From an uncultured Bacteroidales bacterium (lineage in GTDB: Bacteria > Bacteroidota > Bacteroidia > Bacteroidales > Paludibacteraceae), in assembly GCA_946059305.1 (NCBI GenBank), contig CAMGMU010000014.1, positions 1-36,543 of the forward strand: a stretch of 36,543 bases of DNA. The letters are read 5' to 3'. Shown piece after piece: positions 17,754-27,484 of the stretch; the stretch's first letter is position 1; each line of letters opens with the position of its first letter. The notes under the pieces were generated by a model. It was not told the origin of the DNA. It saw only the letters and a list, made by a program, of their open reading frames with translations, and made no database searches. The translations under genes and the position numbers were made by a program.

Positions 17754-20270
17754 TCAGCCCATTACAACTTCTACAATGTGCTTACCTTCAGAAGCTTGAA
17801 TGATATTTCCGTCAATGAGCTTGCCATTGACAGTAACGGTCTTCACACCTTTCTGTACACCATTGGGGTTTTTGATGGTAATATCGTATTCGGCCCCTCG
17901 GAGTACGCGCTTCACATGGTACTCTTTCATATCCGATGGGATACACGGATCAATCTCAATGCCATCAAACGTAGGCTTAATACCGAGAATGAACTGCGTG
18001 ATGGTGTACCAGTTCCAAGCGGCCGTACCAGTAAGCCAACTGTTTTTACCCTCACCAGGTTTAGCAGCATCTTTACCGGCTACCATTTGGCAATATACAT
18101 ACGGTTCGACCTTATGTAGTTCCTGATCGTTAATCCAAGCCGGACAAATCTTGGTGTAATGTTCCCAAGCATCGTTGCCTCGTCCGGCAACCGTTTCACC
18201 AATAATCACCCATGGGTTGTTATGGCAGAAGATACCTGCATTCTCCTTATAACCGGCAGGATACGAACTGATTTCGCCCATTTCTACATGATAAACGGTA
18301 TATGCAGGATTATTGAGCACCATGCCATGTTCGCAATCGAGGTATTTCTTGCAGGAGTCAAGGGCTTTATCTACAAGACCTTCTTCCAAACCGATACCGG
18401 CCATCGTGCAGAAGCCTTGGCTCTCGATGAAGATCTTACCTTCTTCACATTCATTCGAGCCAATCTTATTGCCATAGAAGTCATACGCACGAAGGAACCA
18501 TTCGCCATCCCAACCATCCTTCTTCACAGCCTCAACCATGGCATCGATATGCTTCTGGGCGCGAGCAGCCTCATCGGTAGCACCTACAGCATGGCAGAGT
18601 TCTACGTATTGCTTACCCATCATTACGAACTGACCGGCAATCATGAGCGATTCAGCCTTTGAACCTTCCGAATTGTTCTCAGTCGTTTGGAAACTCTCGT
18701 TGGGATCCCAAGAGAAACAGTTGAGGTTCAAGCAGTCGTTCCAGTCGGCACGTCCAATCAGCGGAAGCATATGAGGGCCGAGGTTTTCTATCACGTGATT
18801 AAACGAAATGCGGAGGTGCTCCATAAGCGTCACTTCCGTACCTGGCTGATTATCCCACGGTACCATCTCGCTGAGAATGGAGTAGTCGCCTGTCTCCTTC
18901 ACGTAAGCTACCGTACCGAAGATGAGCCACATCGGATCGTCGTTGAAGCCACCACCGATATCGTTGTTTCCACGCTTGGTGAGCGGCTGATACTGATGGT
19001 AGCAACCGCCATCGGGGAATTGCGTAGAGGCAATATCAATAATACGCTCGCGAGCGCGTTCGGGCACCTGATGCACGAAACCAACAAGGTCTTGGTTCGA
19101 ATCGCGGAAACCCATACCTCGGCCTACACCACTCTCAAAGAACGAAGCCGAACGAGAGAAGTTGAATGTGATCATACACTGATACTGATTCCAGATATTC
19201 ACCATTCGGTTCAAGCGCTCATCGGCACTCGTAAGCACAAACTTATCGAGCAGGTTGTCCCACATCTGCTTGAGCTCCTCAAATGCAGCATCTACAGCCT
19301 CTACCGTAGCGAAACGGGCAATGCATTCTTGTGCTTTCTTCTTATTGACAAACGTAACGTCAGACGCCTGCGAAGTGATGAGTTCGCCACACTGCTTACG
19401 CGCCAGTTCCTCTGCGCAGAACTTCTCCTCTTGCGCATTCTCTACGTAGCCGAGGAGGAAAATATAATCTTTGGACTCACCCGGGGCAAGGGTCAGTTCG
19501 ATATAATGCGATGCGATGGGGCTCCATCCGTGAGCCAGACTGTTAGCCGGCTTACCTGCCATCACGCATTGCGGATTGGCAAACTCGTTGTATAGACCTA
19601 CAAACGATTCGCGATCCGTATCATACCCATCGATCTTCGCATTCGTAACGGCATAATATGCATAGTGGTTTCGGCGCTCTTTGTATTCGGTCTTATGATA
19701 AATCACAGAGCCATCGATTTCCACTTCGCCCGTTGACCAGTTACGCTGGAAATTCTCCATATCAGTAGCGGCATTCCAGAGGCACCACTCTGCAAAGCTG
19801 AAGAGTTTGATGGTTTTGGGAGCATTGGTCGTATTTTTGAGGGTAATCTTTTGTACCTCTGCCCAGGTTTTGAGCGGTACAAAGAACAGAACCGATGCTT
19901 CGATGCCATCTTTTGCTCCCGTGATGCGGGTATAATTCATACCATGACGGCACTCATAAAAATCAAGTGGCGTCTTACACGGCTTCCAACCCGGATTCCA
20001 TACCGTTCCATTATCGTTGATATAGAAATACCGGCCGCCATTATCCATCGGCACACCATTATAGCGGTAGCGGGTGATGCGACGGAACTTGGCATCCTTA
20101 TAGAAGTTATAACCTCCGGCCGTATTGGAAATCAGGCCGAAAAAGTCCTCATTGCCGAGGTAATTGATCCACGGGAAAGGCGTGGCTGGATTAGTGATGA
20201 CGTACTCGCGTTTTGCGTCGTCATAATGTCCATAAGTTTTCATGTTATTAATGGAATTCTGATTATTCAT
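17754..20270 (-). CDS. GH94 cellobiose phosphorylase
   Basis: Cytoplasmic phosphorylase that splits cellobiose with phosphate into glucose 1-phosphate and glucose. The 838 aa have no signal peptide and match the length of bacterial cellobiose phosphorylases. The N-terminal sandwich has [20 protein letters not shown] (28-47) and [11 protein letters not shown]. The (alpha/alpha)6 domain has [20 protein letters not shown], the catalytic Asp in [12 protein letters not shown], and [12 protein letters not shown]. The chosen ATG at 20270 overlaps the GH26 TGA as ATGA; an internal Met (20243) fits MKTYGHYD and is a possible alternative. It complements GH130: one handles glucosyl-glucose, the other mannosyl-glucose, both from glucomannan. 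Cellodextrin specificity is possible. Confidence 0.93.
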   Translation of the reverse strand: MNNQNSINNMKTYGHYDDAKREYVITNPATPFPWINYLGNEDFFGLISNTAGGYNFYKDAKFRRITRYRYNGVPMDNGGRYFYINDNGTVWNPGWKPCKTPLDFYECRHGMNYTRITGAKDGIEASVLFFVPLKTWAEVQKITLKNTTNAPKTIKLFSFAEWCLWNAATDMENFQRNWSTGEVEIDGSVIYHKTEYKERRNHYAYYAVTNAKIDGYDTDRESFVGLYNEFANPQCVMAGKPANSLAHGWSPIASHYIELTLAPGESKDYIFLLGYVENAQEEKFCAEELARKQCGELITSQASDVTFVNKKKAQECIARFATVEAVDAAFEELKQMWDNLLDKFVLTSADERLNRMVNIWNQYQCMITFNFSRSASFFESGVGRGMGFRDSNQDLVGFVHQVPERARERIIDIASTQFPDGGCYHQYQPLTKRGNNDIGGGFNDDPMWLIFGTVAYVKETGDYSILSEMVPWDNQPGTEVTLMEHLRISFNHVIENLGPHMLPLIGRADWNDCLNLNCFSWDPNESFQTTENNSEGSKAESLMIAGQFVMMGKQYVELCHAVGATDEAARAQKHIDAMVEAVKKDGWDGEWFLRAYDFYGNKIGSNECEEGKIFIESQGFCTMAGIGLEEGLVDKALDSCKKYLDCEHGMVLNNPAYTVYHVEMGEISSYPAGYKENAGIFCHNNPWVIIGETVAGRGNDAWEHYTKICPAWINDQELHKVEPYVYCQMVAGKDAAKPGEGKNSWLTGTAAWNWYTITQFILGIKPTFDGIEIDPCIPSDMKEYHVKRVLRGAEYDITIKNPNGVQKGVKTVTVNGKLIDGNIIQASEGKHIVEVVMG

Positions 20271-21694
20271 TTAAGCGATGGCATTTGGTCACGGGTGATT
20301 ACGTTAGGATGCGTCATGGCGTCTTGCCACCAAGCCGTATTGGCATGTTCGTGACCATCCAAGGTAGTGGCATTGTACTGATACCAGGGCATGAACCAGC
20401 TCCAGCGAGCACCATTCGTCCATTGCTCTGAAATCCGACCTACATTGCCGCACTCTGAGAGCGTAATCATCTTATTGGGATAAGTAGCTTGCAGTTTCTC
20501 AAAATCGGCTGCATTCTGGAGTGCATTTCTGTTGTAAATATCCTGTCCGATGATATCTACATACGCATCACCCGGATACCAATCGGTGTCGCCATTGTTC
20601 TGCGAAGTCCATACCCAAATTAGGTTATGTATGCCTTTCGATTGGAAATATTCATACGTATATTTCCAGAGCTCTTTATACACTTCGGCACCTTCAGCCC
20701 CCCACCAGAACCATGCGGCATTGCCTTTAGGCTTACCATTTACGAGATTCCATTCCGAATAGGTATTACCGGAAGCCTCATGATACGGACGGAAAAGGAG
20801 CGGGATATTCTTCTCTTGCAAGAGAAGCAGGTTGGCGGCCATTACGGCCAAGTCTTCATCGGCAATTCGCTTTTCCCACGTACCTTCTTTCATTACGTTA
20901 GAGGGCTTAAACGTGGTGCCGGTGGTGCCATTACCAGGGGTACAGGTATAACCTTCGGTATTGGTGATATCTGCTTCGGTTCGGGGTACATTCCAATGCC
21001 AGGATGCGGCTAAGAGGCCATTATTGTTCCACCATGCTTCCAATACAGAAATATCTGCATAGTTTACCAGCCAACCATTATACGGACTATGCGTTGTTTG
21101 CGTAAGCATGTGGATATAATCCATGGTAGCCATAGCGGGATATTTGCCTGTAGCAGTATATACGAGATCCGCTTCTGAAATGTTCCAACTCACATTCGCC
21201 ATTGCAGCCGAAATGGTGCGTTTACCATATTGCTCCAGCAGGAAAGCAAATACATTTTGCGCTTGCAGAATGGCGTTTTTGTCAGACAGTTCGGTGCTTA
21301 TAGCTTGCTCTTTCTGTGCTGCTGTCTTAAAATGCAGATTCAGTTCGCCAGATACGATAGTAGAATCCAATACGCTTACAATAGAACCTGCTGCTATTCG
21401 CAACGTATAATCCGTAGCGGAAACAAGCTGTAAGGGAATTGAAACCTCCATAGCCGAACATGTAGCCTGAAGTGCTGCACCATTGAGCGTGATGGAAGCG
21501 TTGGCAGCTATTCGCACCATCTTATTATAGCGCAAGGTAAGCACAGTAATGGTAGTCGCATCCACTTCAGCCCCTTCTGCTATGGATTGCTCCTTCAGTT
21601 CAAGCACTTCTTTCTGCTCCTCTGGCGTATTCCCATCACCACACGATAGCATGGCTATCAGGCAGAATAATATCAAAAAATATTGCTTTTTCAT
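20267..21694 (-). CDS. GH26 endo-beta-mannanase lipoprotein with N-terminal Ig-like domain
   Basis: Probably a surface enzyme that makes the first cuts in mannan or glucomannan. The start at 21694 ([12 protein letters not shown]) gives a lipobox (AMLSC, Cys18); the longer in-frame extension to 21757 spoils the signal peptide. The 475 aa comprise an SbsA/Big_5-like Ig domain (about 28-124), closely similar to that of the GH5 gene upstream, then the GH26 barrel (about 140-470). The latter has SWHWNVP (231-237), the acid/base E306 in [18 protein letters not shown] (325-332) and the nucleophile E414 in TLSECGN. Its stop overlaps the GH94 start by four bases. A 367-bp gap separates it from the GH5 gene. 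Confidence 0.92.
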   Translation of the reverse strand: MKKQYFLILFCLIAMLSCGDGNTPEEQKEVLELKEQSIAEGAEVDATTITVLTLRYNKMVRIAANASITLNGAALQATCSAMEVSIPLQLVSATDYTLRIAAGSIVSVLDSTIVSGELNLHFKTAAQKEQAISTELSDKNAILQAQNVFAFLLEQYGKRTISAAMANVSWNISEADLVYTATGKYPAMATMDYIHMLTQTTHSPYNGWLVNYADISVLEAWWNNNGLLAASWHWNVPRTEADITNTEGYTCTPGNGTTGTTFKPSNVMKEGTWEKRIADEDLAVMAANLLLLQEKNIPLLFRPYHEASGNTYSEWNLVNGKPKGNAAWFWWGAEGAEVYKELWKYTYEYFQSKGIHNLIWVWTSQNNGDTDWYPGDAYVDIIGQDIYNRNALQNAADFEKLQATYPNKMITLSECGNVGRISEQWTNGARWSWFMPWYQYNATTLDGHEHANTAWWQDAMTHPNVITRDQMPSLK

Positions 21695-22061
21695 TTTATA
21701 AAAATGGAACGTCCAAAATATACGATTTTTAAGATACGAAAGCGGAAGCAAGTCCACTTTTAGTGTATGCTATTCTATTAATAATGTATTTTATAGCAAA
21801 CTTTCGATAAGGAGCATTGAGGAACCATTGAGGACTCTTCTCGGACTCTTACTGCAAGTGACGAAAGCAGAAATACGTTTACGCATAAAATGTTCGATTT
21901 TTAAGATGGGTTCTAATAATTCCCATATTCGAAAAGATAATGATTAATTGTGGGTAAACGTATTATTGCGAATTTGCGAACCCACCTTAATATTAACGCT
22001 AATATGAGTAACCGTATCGCTCTTACGCAAAAGCCTAAGGTTTCAAGATTCCGAAGTTCAA
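21695..22061. other. 367-bp non-coding gap between GH5 and GH26 with repeats and motif sites
   Basis: No plausible gene on either strand. It holds three abutting 11-bp units (21815-21847), and the word ATTTTTAAGAT twice (ending at 21735 and 21907). TGGGTTCTA (21907-21915) starts a small ATGGG...CCCAT hairpin. TTAAGGTGGGTTCGC lies on the minus strand (21976-21990), nearly identical to the site at 23579-23594. TATTA-ACGC-TAATA forms a short dyad near 21990-22003. I see no convincing TAnnTTTG promoter here. Confidence 0.6.
21815..21847. repeat. Short 11-bp direct repeat array upstream of GH26
   Basis: Units CATTGAGGAAC (21815-21825), CATTGAGGACT (21826-21836) and CTTCTCGGACT (21837-21847) follow without spacers. 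The first unit agrees at 8 of 11 positions with AACTAAGGAAC, a rotated reverse-complement unit of the large array at 33046-33210. The period is one DNA turn. It lies about 120-150 bases upstream of the GH26 start. Confidence 0.55.
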
Positions 22062-23501
22062 CTACTTGTATCCATTTACAAGCGATTCTACGGCAGCTTG
22101 AGCCGCTGGTTCCGGATACTGTCCGGTAGCATGGTGAATAAAGAGATTGCTCTCTTTGCCTCCCTTGCCACTGGGGCCCCATGAACCATTATCCCAAAGA
22201 GCAAAAGAAATGCCGTATTGCTTGGCTGCCTTAGCAAAGTAATTCAAATAATTGCATCGATACTGCTCATCATCGGCATTCTCGCGCTTGCAACAACCCA
22301 TCTCGCCAATATATACGGAAATCCCCTTGTTGAGGAAATTATCGTTGATGGACTTCATGTAGTTGCTGATATGGCTTTTCTCAGCATCCGTACCCCAAGT
22401 GTTTTGGCTGCATTCGAGGGTAAAATTGTAAGGATCGTAGTTGTGTACAGCGAGTGCTACACGGTTTGCGGGATCGTTGGGTTTCTCCCAACCATTCAGG
22501 GCGGCAGTAAGATTGGTGTTGTAAGCAGGACAACCAATCCAACGAGTAGCATTATTGCCGCCTGTAGCGCGAATAGCATCCACACAGGCTTGGTTCCAAG
22601 CATTCATAACCTTATATTCATTGGGTTTACCAGTACCCCAACTACCGTCTTGAATCTCATTCATCACCTCAAACATCAGCCAGTCTTCAGCATCCGCAAA
22701 GTGGGTGGCAATCTGCGTCCAGAGCGCCACTAACTCCTGCTGAATCTCATTGGCTTTTTCCTCGTTGGAACGAGCAGCTATGATGTTTAACCAATATTTG
22801 CTGTCGGCACCATCGTGATGGATATTTATTACCGCTTTCAGTCCTGCCTGATGCGCATATTCAACCACCTCCGCTACACGATTCATCCATGTCTGCTCAA
22901 TCAGATACTCAGGTGCTTCACCGATATGGCCCATCCATGTTACAGGGATGCGCACCCAGGTGAAACCGGCTGCTTTGACGCCATCCATGGTAGCTTGTGT
23001 ACATGCAGGATTGCCCCATGCCGTCTCGCCCGCTACACCATTGATATGCGAATCGAACTGATTGCCAAGGTTCCATCCTAAACCCAACTGAAAGGGCATC
23101 TGAGCCGGTTTTGCACTTGTTGAGAAATGAATAGTCACTGCTTCCGATTTTACAGCCGTATCTTTTACGCTTACGAAGGCACCAGCCGGAACAGTCAACG
23201 TATATTGCGTTTCAAACGCCAATTCTACCACAAACGAAACATTCATGGCCTCTACTTGCGGAATGAGCATCGAATCATTGAGCGTAATCTTTGCCCCATT
23301 CTGCAGCTTCACCATCTTGTCGAATACGAGTTGGATAGTCTGTTCACCGGCAGTAAGTACCTCATTCTCCGCTACAGACTGCGATTTGAGCTGGATGGTA
23401 GCAGGCGTATCGGGGGTATTATTTTCATTAGAGCCTGGTTTACACGATGTCAGGCTGCATACGCTTACCAAAAGCAATAGAAAGAGTTTTTTGATAGTCA
23501 T
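22062..23501 (-). CDS. GH5 (subfamily 4-like) endo-beta-1,4-glucanase lipoprotein with Ig-like domain
   Basis: Endo-acting enzyme for beta-1,4-glucans; GH5_4 members attack xyloglucan, glucomannan or mixed-linkage glucan. The start at 23501 (MTIKKLFLLLLVSVC) gives a lipobox (SLTSC, Cys20); the extension to 23549 was rejected. The 479 aa show an Ig-like domain (about 34-128) shared with the neighbouring GH26, then the barrel opening LGLGWNLGNQFDSH (139-152). NHHD-type INIHHDGAD (226-234), the acid/base E282 in FEVMNEIQDG and the nucleophile E400 in VYIGEMG follow. It lies 198 bp after the last surface-binding gene, behind a strong terminator-like hairpin. Confidence 0.9.
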   Translation of the reverse strand: MTIKKLFLLLLVSVCSLTSCKPGSNENNTPDTPATIQLKSQSVAENEVLTAGEQTIQLVFDKMVKLQNGAKITLNDSMLIPQVEAMNVSFVVELAFETQYTLTVPAGAFVSVKDTAVKSEAVTIHFSTSAKPAQMPFQLGLGWNLGNQFDSHINGVAGETAWGNPACTQATMDGVKAAGFTWVRIPVTWMGHIGEAPEYLIEQTWMNRVAEVVEYAHQAGLKAVINIHHDGADSKYWLNIIAARSNEEKANEIQQELVALWTQIATHFADAEDWLMFEVMNEIQDGSWGTGKPNEYKVMNAWNQACVDAIRATGGNNATRWIGCPAYNTNLTAALNGWEKPNDPANRVALAVHNYDPYNFTLECSQNTWGTDAEKSHISNYMKSINDNFLNKGISVYIGEMGCCKRENADDEQYRCNYLNYFAKAAKQYGISFALWDNGSWGPSGKGGKESNLFIHHATGQYPEPAAQAAVESLVNGYK

Positions 23502-23578
23502 GATATTATTTATTTTAATTGATTGTATAGAGAGCAAGAGGAGAACCAACTCCCAATGCCCAAATCAGTGGAAACATT

Positions 23579-23594
23579 TAGAACCCACCTTAAG
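23579..23594 (-). promoter_or_regulatory. Recurrent CTTAAGGTGGGTTCTA site upstream of GH5
   Basis: The minus-strand word CTTAAGGTGGGTTCTA lies 78-93 bases before the GH5 start and just after a terminator-like hairpin. A near copy is at 21976-21990, and its 3' half recurs at 4944-4952, 4980-4988 and 21907-21915, all in gaps. Possible operator, or a processing site; no known regulator motif is recognised. Confidence 0.4.
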
Positions 23595-23601
23595 AAAAAG
23601 G

Positions 23602-23640
23602 AAAGCAGGGGACCCACCCCAAAGGAAGATCCCCTGCTTT
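23602..23640 (-). terminator. Strong hairpin with U-rich tail after the surface-binding genes
   Basis: AAAGCAGGGGA (23602-23612) and TCCCCTGCTTT (23630-23640) form a perfect 11-bp stem with a 17-base loop. On the minus strand the stem is followed by CCTTTTTCTT, as expected of an intrinsic terminator. It begins 60 bases after the stop of the 809-aa binding protein. It should end or reduce transcription from susC before the enzyme genes. Confidence 0.75.
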
Positions 23641-23650
23641 GGGAAATATC

Positions 23651-23671
23651 AGTGGGATTTATATTCCCACT
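23651..23671 (-). other. Second small hairpin just ahead of the terminator
   Basis: AGTGGGA (23651-23657) and TCCCACT (23665-23671) form a perfect 7-bp stem with a 7-base loop. It lies 29 bases after the stop of the binding-protein gene and 10 bases before the main terminator stem. Such a 3' hairpin may protect the upstream mRNA from exonucleases; this is inference. Confidence 0.5.
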
Positions 23672-23699
23672 ATTAAATTACAGGATGGTAAAATAGAAA

Positions 23700-26129
23700 T
23701 TATTCAACAGTAATCTTTTCTATCGTCAGACCATCTCCCTGGAGAATGAGAGCCGTCTCAGACCAACCATCGGTAGTTACACCAGTGAAGCAGTCAAGGA
23801 TAGCTTGGTCAACAACCAATTCAAGCGGATTAACACTACCATCCCAATCAGCAACAGTCGTAATAGCAACCCAAGCCGGATTATTAACCTGGATTTGGCC
23901 GGTACCGCTCTTGTAGAAACGGATTTTCGTGCCGAGTTTAACCGAGTTACCAAGGTTGCTTGGACCATTGCGTAAGATACGGAAACGACCATCATCACCC
24001 CATGTCATCAAGCTGGGGAATGTCCATGCTACCGCTTGGTCGGTCTGACTTACACAGTCACCATTGATTTTCACCTCAACAGACACATGCTCAACAATAG
24101 ACACTTTATTGAGAATAAACCAAGCACCACAGATTACGAGACCACCATTATTCGTCATCTCATCAATCATGGCTTGCGTAATAGTCAAACGATACTCGGT
24201 TGCATCATCAGCCATAGCAATGTTGCCTTCGCCATCAGCACCGGGAAGCTCCGTCGTACCAGGAAGAGCAGCCCAGCTACCATTACCGAAGCGAATCTGG
24301 CAACCATAGGTCTTCTCGGGATCCACAGCAAAGTTTACAACGAGCTCAACGCCCGGCTTCAACGCTGCGAGCAGAGGAGCAGAACCACCCCAAGCGAGCT
24401 CTTGAAAACCATTTGCCCAACCGCCAGCTGCATGAACGCCCTTCCAAAGGATGGTAGTAATCTCTGAATTCGGCTTGAATTCGTAAGCGTAATCTATCTC
24501 ACCGTTGGAAGAGATGAGCTTGATATGGCTGGTCTTACCAGCAGACTCAGGCGTGCTGATGAAGATCTTATTAGCACCATTGCGAACAAACTCACACTCG
24601 GTATTATCAACCTGTACGTTCGTCAATACATCGCGGTTCGCTACCTCAAGACAGAGGAGGCAACCTGCCTGATACGGTTCACCGTCAATAAGCTCAGGCC
24701 ATGCCGTAACGTAGCAGCATAAAGGAGCTGTTACTTCAAGCGAAGCAGACGTTACAACCGACTCACCATTAGCCATGTGGAGGGTAACAGTACCCGTCTC
24801 TGCATTAGCATAAGGAAGCGTGAACATTACCGAAGCAGGAACAGCGTTCTTTGCTTCGAGTTCAGCACCACCGGTTACCGTAACCTTCACTACGAGGTCC
24901 ATATTCTGACCTTCAACCGTAATGTCAGAACCGAGAGGAGCAGAAGTCGGGTTGAAAGCAGCGAATACAGGCTTGAGCGTAGTGATAGCAAGGAGCTCAT
25001 TCTCTATCGCAACACCAGCAGTGGTATTGATTACGAACGAACCGGTAACTGCCTCAGTAGGAACTGCCACCTTCAGCTCGGTAGCGGTCTTACCCTCTTC
25101 AAATACAGCATCTACCGTCTTACCACCAGCAGCGGTAAACGTAACGCCCGATGCAATCTCGAAGTCCTTACCCGTAATGGTAATGATATCGCCTGCACGA
25201 ACGCCATCATATCCTGAAACAGACGCAACCTTCGGAAGTGCAACACCGATAGAAGCTACAGGAACCTGAACGCCACTGGCTGCTTCTACATTGATGATGC
25301 CATCAACAATCACATCAGGAAGTTTAAAGCTGAGCTCCGTAAAGTCAGAATTGAGTTCAAACTCGGCAATCTCCTCACCAGAAGTAGCATACAGCTTGGT
25401 TATCAAATCGAAATCCTTACCTTCGATAACAACGGCATCACCCGGTTTAGCCTCCTTCAGCTCCTTAACGGCAGCTACAGAAGGAAGAACCACGTTAAGC
25501 ACTTCATTCGAGAGAATCTCATTGGGGATAGTATCTCCAGTAGCGCAGAACGAGATCGTAACCTTACCCGTTTGAGCCTCAGCGGGTACTACCACTTCGA
25601 TTTGCTCACGGGTGCGCTTTTCTGCATCTACTTCTACTTCCACCTTATTGGAGAAGATGATTTTCTGAACAAGATTCAGATACTCACCTTTAATAGTAAG
25701 GGTCTGACCAGGCTTAACCGGATTGGGCGCTAAAGCGGCCTCAGCAGCAAAACCCACAGGCTCAGTATAAGTCAGACGGGTCTTTGCTACAATCTCAGCA
25801 CCGGCTTTGGTTTTCAATACCGGATAGCAAGGTTGAGCCGTTTGAGGTACGGTGATGCGAATCTCTTCGCTGCTAACGCGCTCAATCTCAGTGATTTCGC
25901 CGCACCCCTCAATCGTGATACTCTGGATTTGATCCATGCCCATACCTATGAAACGCAACTGACCACCACGAGCTACCGGACTCGGTCCGTAAGCGAGGAG
26001 AGTAACCTCACCTCCTACAAACTGATCCGTAGAAAGATCCGGTTCCTTCTCGCAAGAAGTGAACGAGATGCTGCTAACAAGCATCAACATGGCCATAAAA
26101 ATGGCACTTATGATATTTTTCGTTTTCAT
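23700..26129 (-). CDS. Surface glycan-binding lipoprotein with about five IPT/TIG-like repeats
   Basis: Probably binds the polysaccharide at the cell surface and hands it to SusC/D. The 809 aa open with a lipoprotein signal (SFTSC, Cys26). About five Ig-like IPT/TIG repeats follow at roughly 39-120, 122-215, 217-300, 301-385 and 386-465. They share a pattern of a proline or glycine turn, then GxxLxIxGxxxxxxxxI and later a VP. The C-terminal 340 residues have no named fold I can recognise and are the likely binding region, with Trp-rich patches (ILWKGVHAAGGWANGFQELA, WAALPG, SLMTWGDDG, NPAWVAI). It lies 15 bp after the smaller binding protein. Its sequence is likely to be poorly conserved outside close relatives. 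Confidence 0.8.
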   Translation of the reverse strand: MKTKNIISAIFMAMLMLVSSISFTSCEKEPDLSTDQFVGGEVTLLAYGPSPVARGGQLRFIGMGMDQIQSITIEGCGEITEIERVSSEEIRITVPQTAQPCYPVLKTKAGAEIVAKTRLTYTEPVGFAAEAALAPNPVKPGQTLTIKGEYLNLVQKIIFSNKVEVEVDAEKRTREQIEVVVPAEAQTGKVTISFCATGDTIPNEILSNEVLNVVLPSVAAVKELKEAKPGDAVVIEGKDFDLITKLYATSGEEIAEFELNSDFTELSFKLPDVIVDGIINVEAASGVQVPVASIGVALPKVASVSGYDGVRAGDIITITGKDFEIASGVTFTAAGGKTVDAVFEEGKTATELKVAVPTEAVTGSFVINTTAGVAIENELLAITTLKPVFAAFNPTSAPLGSDITVEGQNMDLVVKVTVTGGAELEAKNAVPASVMFTLPYANAETGTVTLHMANGESVVTSASLEVTAPLCCYVTAWPELIDGEPYQAGCLLCLEVANRDVLTNVQVDNTECEFVRNGANKIFISTPESAGKTSHIKLISSNGEIDYAYEFKPNSEITTILWKGVHAAGGWANGFQELAWGGSAPLLAALKPGVELVVNFAVDPEKTYGCQIRFGNGSWAALPGTTELPGADGEGNIAMADDATEYRLTITQAMIDEMTNNGGLVICGAWFILNKVSIVEHVSVEVKINGDCVSQTDQAVAWTFPSLMTWGDDGRFRILRNGPSNLGNSVKLGTKIRFYKSGTGQIQVNNPAWVAITTVADWDGSVNPLELVVDQAILDCFTGVTTDGWSETALILQGDGLTIEKITVE

Positions 26130-26144
26130 GTCTGTAATCGATAA

Positions 26145-27479
26145 TTAGAGGTTGGGGACAATACGAAGGTTATCGTAACGGAAGATAGGAGTGCACTCCT
26201 TTCCTGCAACGCCGCCATCCTTCGGCCACATGATGAAACTATCAAAACTCTGCTCGCTCATCATCTTCGGAGACTTGGTACCATCATCGTTGTAAATGAA
26301 GTCCGTCAATGGAATCGTTACGGTAATCCACTGATCACCCGTATCATAACTGCCAGTAGTAGCCCATGGACGATAAAGAGCACGAGGCAAATCCAAACCA
26401 CCATTAGCAGAAGTATGAATATAGGTATTGTTCTGCCACTGATCGTTTGCACATTGCTGATTGTTCACAAAGATAATCTGGAGCGCACCAGCCGACCAAG
26501 GATTGCTGCTCGGGATGCATAACTCCATCTTAAACGACATGTTCTGCCAATCCGACATATCATAGCAGTTGCGGATAGGTACACCAGCTTCACCTTTCTG
26601 AATCGACATCGGGTCACCATTCCAGTTACCAGCCCAGAAGGAGAGTTTAAGGTCTTCTACCCAACCGCCTTCGGTAGTAGCAGGACCTACCTGGCAATAG
26701 AAACCATCTACACCATTCTCCTCAAGATAGGTGGGCTTCAGGTTCCAACCCTGCGGAATGATACCAGTCTCGCTGCCTGCATGTGCAGCACCATCGAAAT
26801 CGGTGATGACATTACGCTTGTCGCGGAAATAGAACTTCGAGAGAGCTGAACCATATACGGTAGCTACCTGAACCTGACCCATTACAGCATTTTCCGGAAC
26901 AACGAAACGGATAGAACTTTGCGTAATCTCCTTAATGTTTTCATTCGGAACAACTTCGTTGTGCGAACGCTGTTCACCGGTGAAGGTGATGGTCAACGGC
27001 ACATTCGGATCATCTACGAAATACTGACCATAGATAATAGCCTCTTCGCCTGCCTTTACGTGTTCGCAAGCCATCGAGTTAACAACCGGTCCGGGTACAG
27101 CAACGTGGAACGGATAGGTTACTTCCTGACCATCTTTGGTGATCATAATAATCATATCCTTTACCTCTCCGGGGATGTTCTTAGGAACAGTTACGAGCAT
27201 GGTATTGTAGGTGATGTAACTCGTGTTCAGTACAGCAGCCTGATCGTTGAAATACATCTCCTTAATACTCGTCAGATTCTCGCCTACAATAGTAAGGCTG
27301 GAGCCCAAATACGCTTCCGTAAGGAGCGAATCCTTAGCAGCTACGTCCTGCGGACGAATGTACTTAATCACCGGCACACCATCCGTAAGTTCGAAGCCAT
27401 TATTCTGATCGCATGAGGTCATCAGGCACATGGGCAAGATGGCTAATGCAAGTATGGCTAATTTAAAAATGTTCTTCAT
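26145..27479 (-). CDS. SGBP-B-like surface glycan-binding lipoprotein
   Basis: Surface glycan-binding protein encoded directly after SusD, the usual position of SGBPs. The 444 aa have a lipobox (LMTSC, Cys23), two IPT/TIG-like domains (about 32-125 and 127-225), and a C-terminal binding domain from about 228 (NVITDFDGAAH) to the end (KECTPIFRYDNLRIVPNL). This C-terminal part resembles the xyloglucan-binding domain of Bacteroides ovatus SGBP-B in layout. Several Trp residues (WAGNWNGDP, DMSDWQNM, NPWSAG, NDQWQNNTY) could stack on sugars. It lies 5 bp after susD and 15 bp before the larger binding protein. Confidence 0.85.
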   Translation of the reverse strand: MKNIFKLAILALAILPMCLMTSCDQNNGFELTDGVPVIKYIRPQDVAAKDSLLTEAYLGSSLTIVGENLTSIKEMYFNDQAAVLNTSYITYNTMLVTVPKNIPGEVKDMIIMITKDGQEVTYPFHVAVPGPVVNSMACEHVKAGEEAIIYGQYFVDDPNVPLTITFTGEQRSHNEVVPNENIKEITQSSIRFVVPENAVMGQVQVATVYGSALSKFYFRDKRNVITDFDGAAHAGSETGIIPQGWNLKPTYLEENGVDGFYCQVGPATTEGGWVEDLKLSFWAGNWNGDPMSIQKGEAGVPIRNCYDMSDWQNMSFKMELCIPSSNPWSAGALQIIFVNNQQCANDQWQNNTYIHTSANGGLDLPRALYRPWATTGSYDTGDQWITVTIPLTDFIYNDDGTKSPKMMSEQSFDSFIMWPKDGGVAGKECTPIFRYDNLRIVPNL

Positions 27480-27484
27480 ACTAA

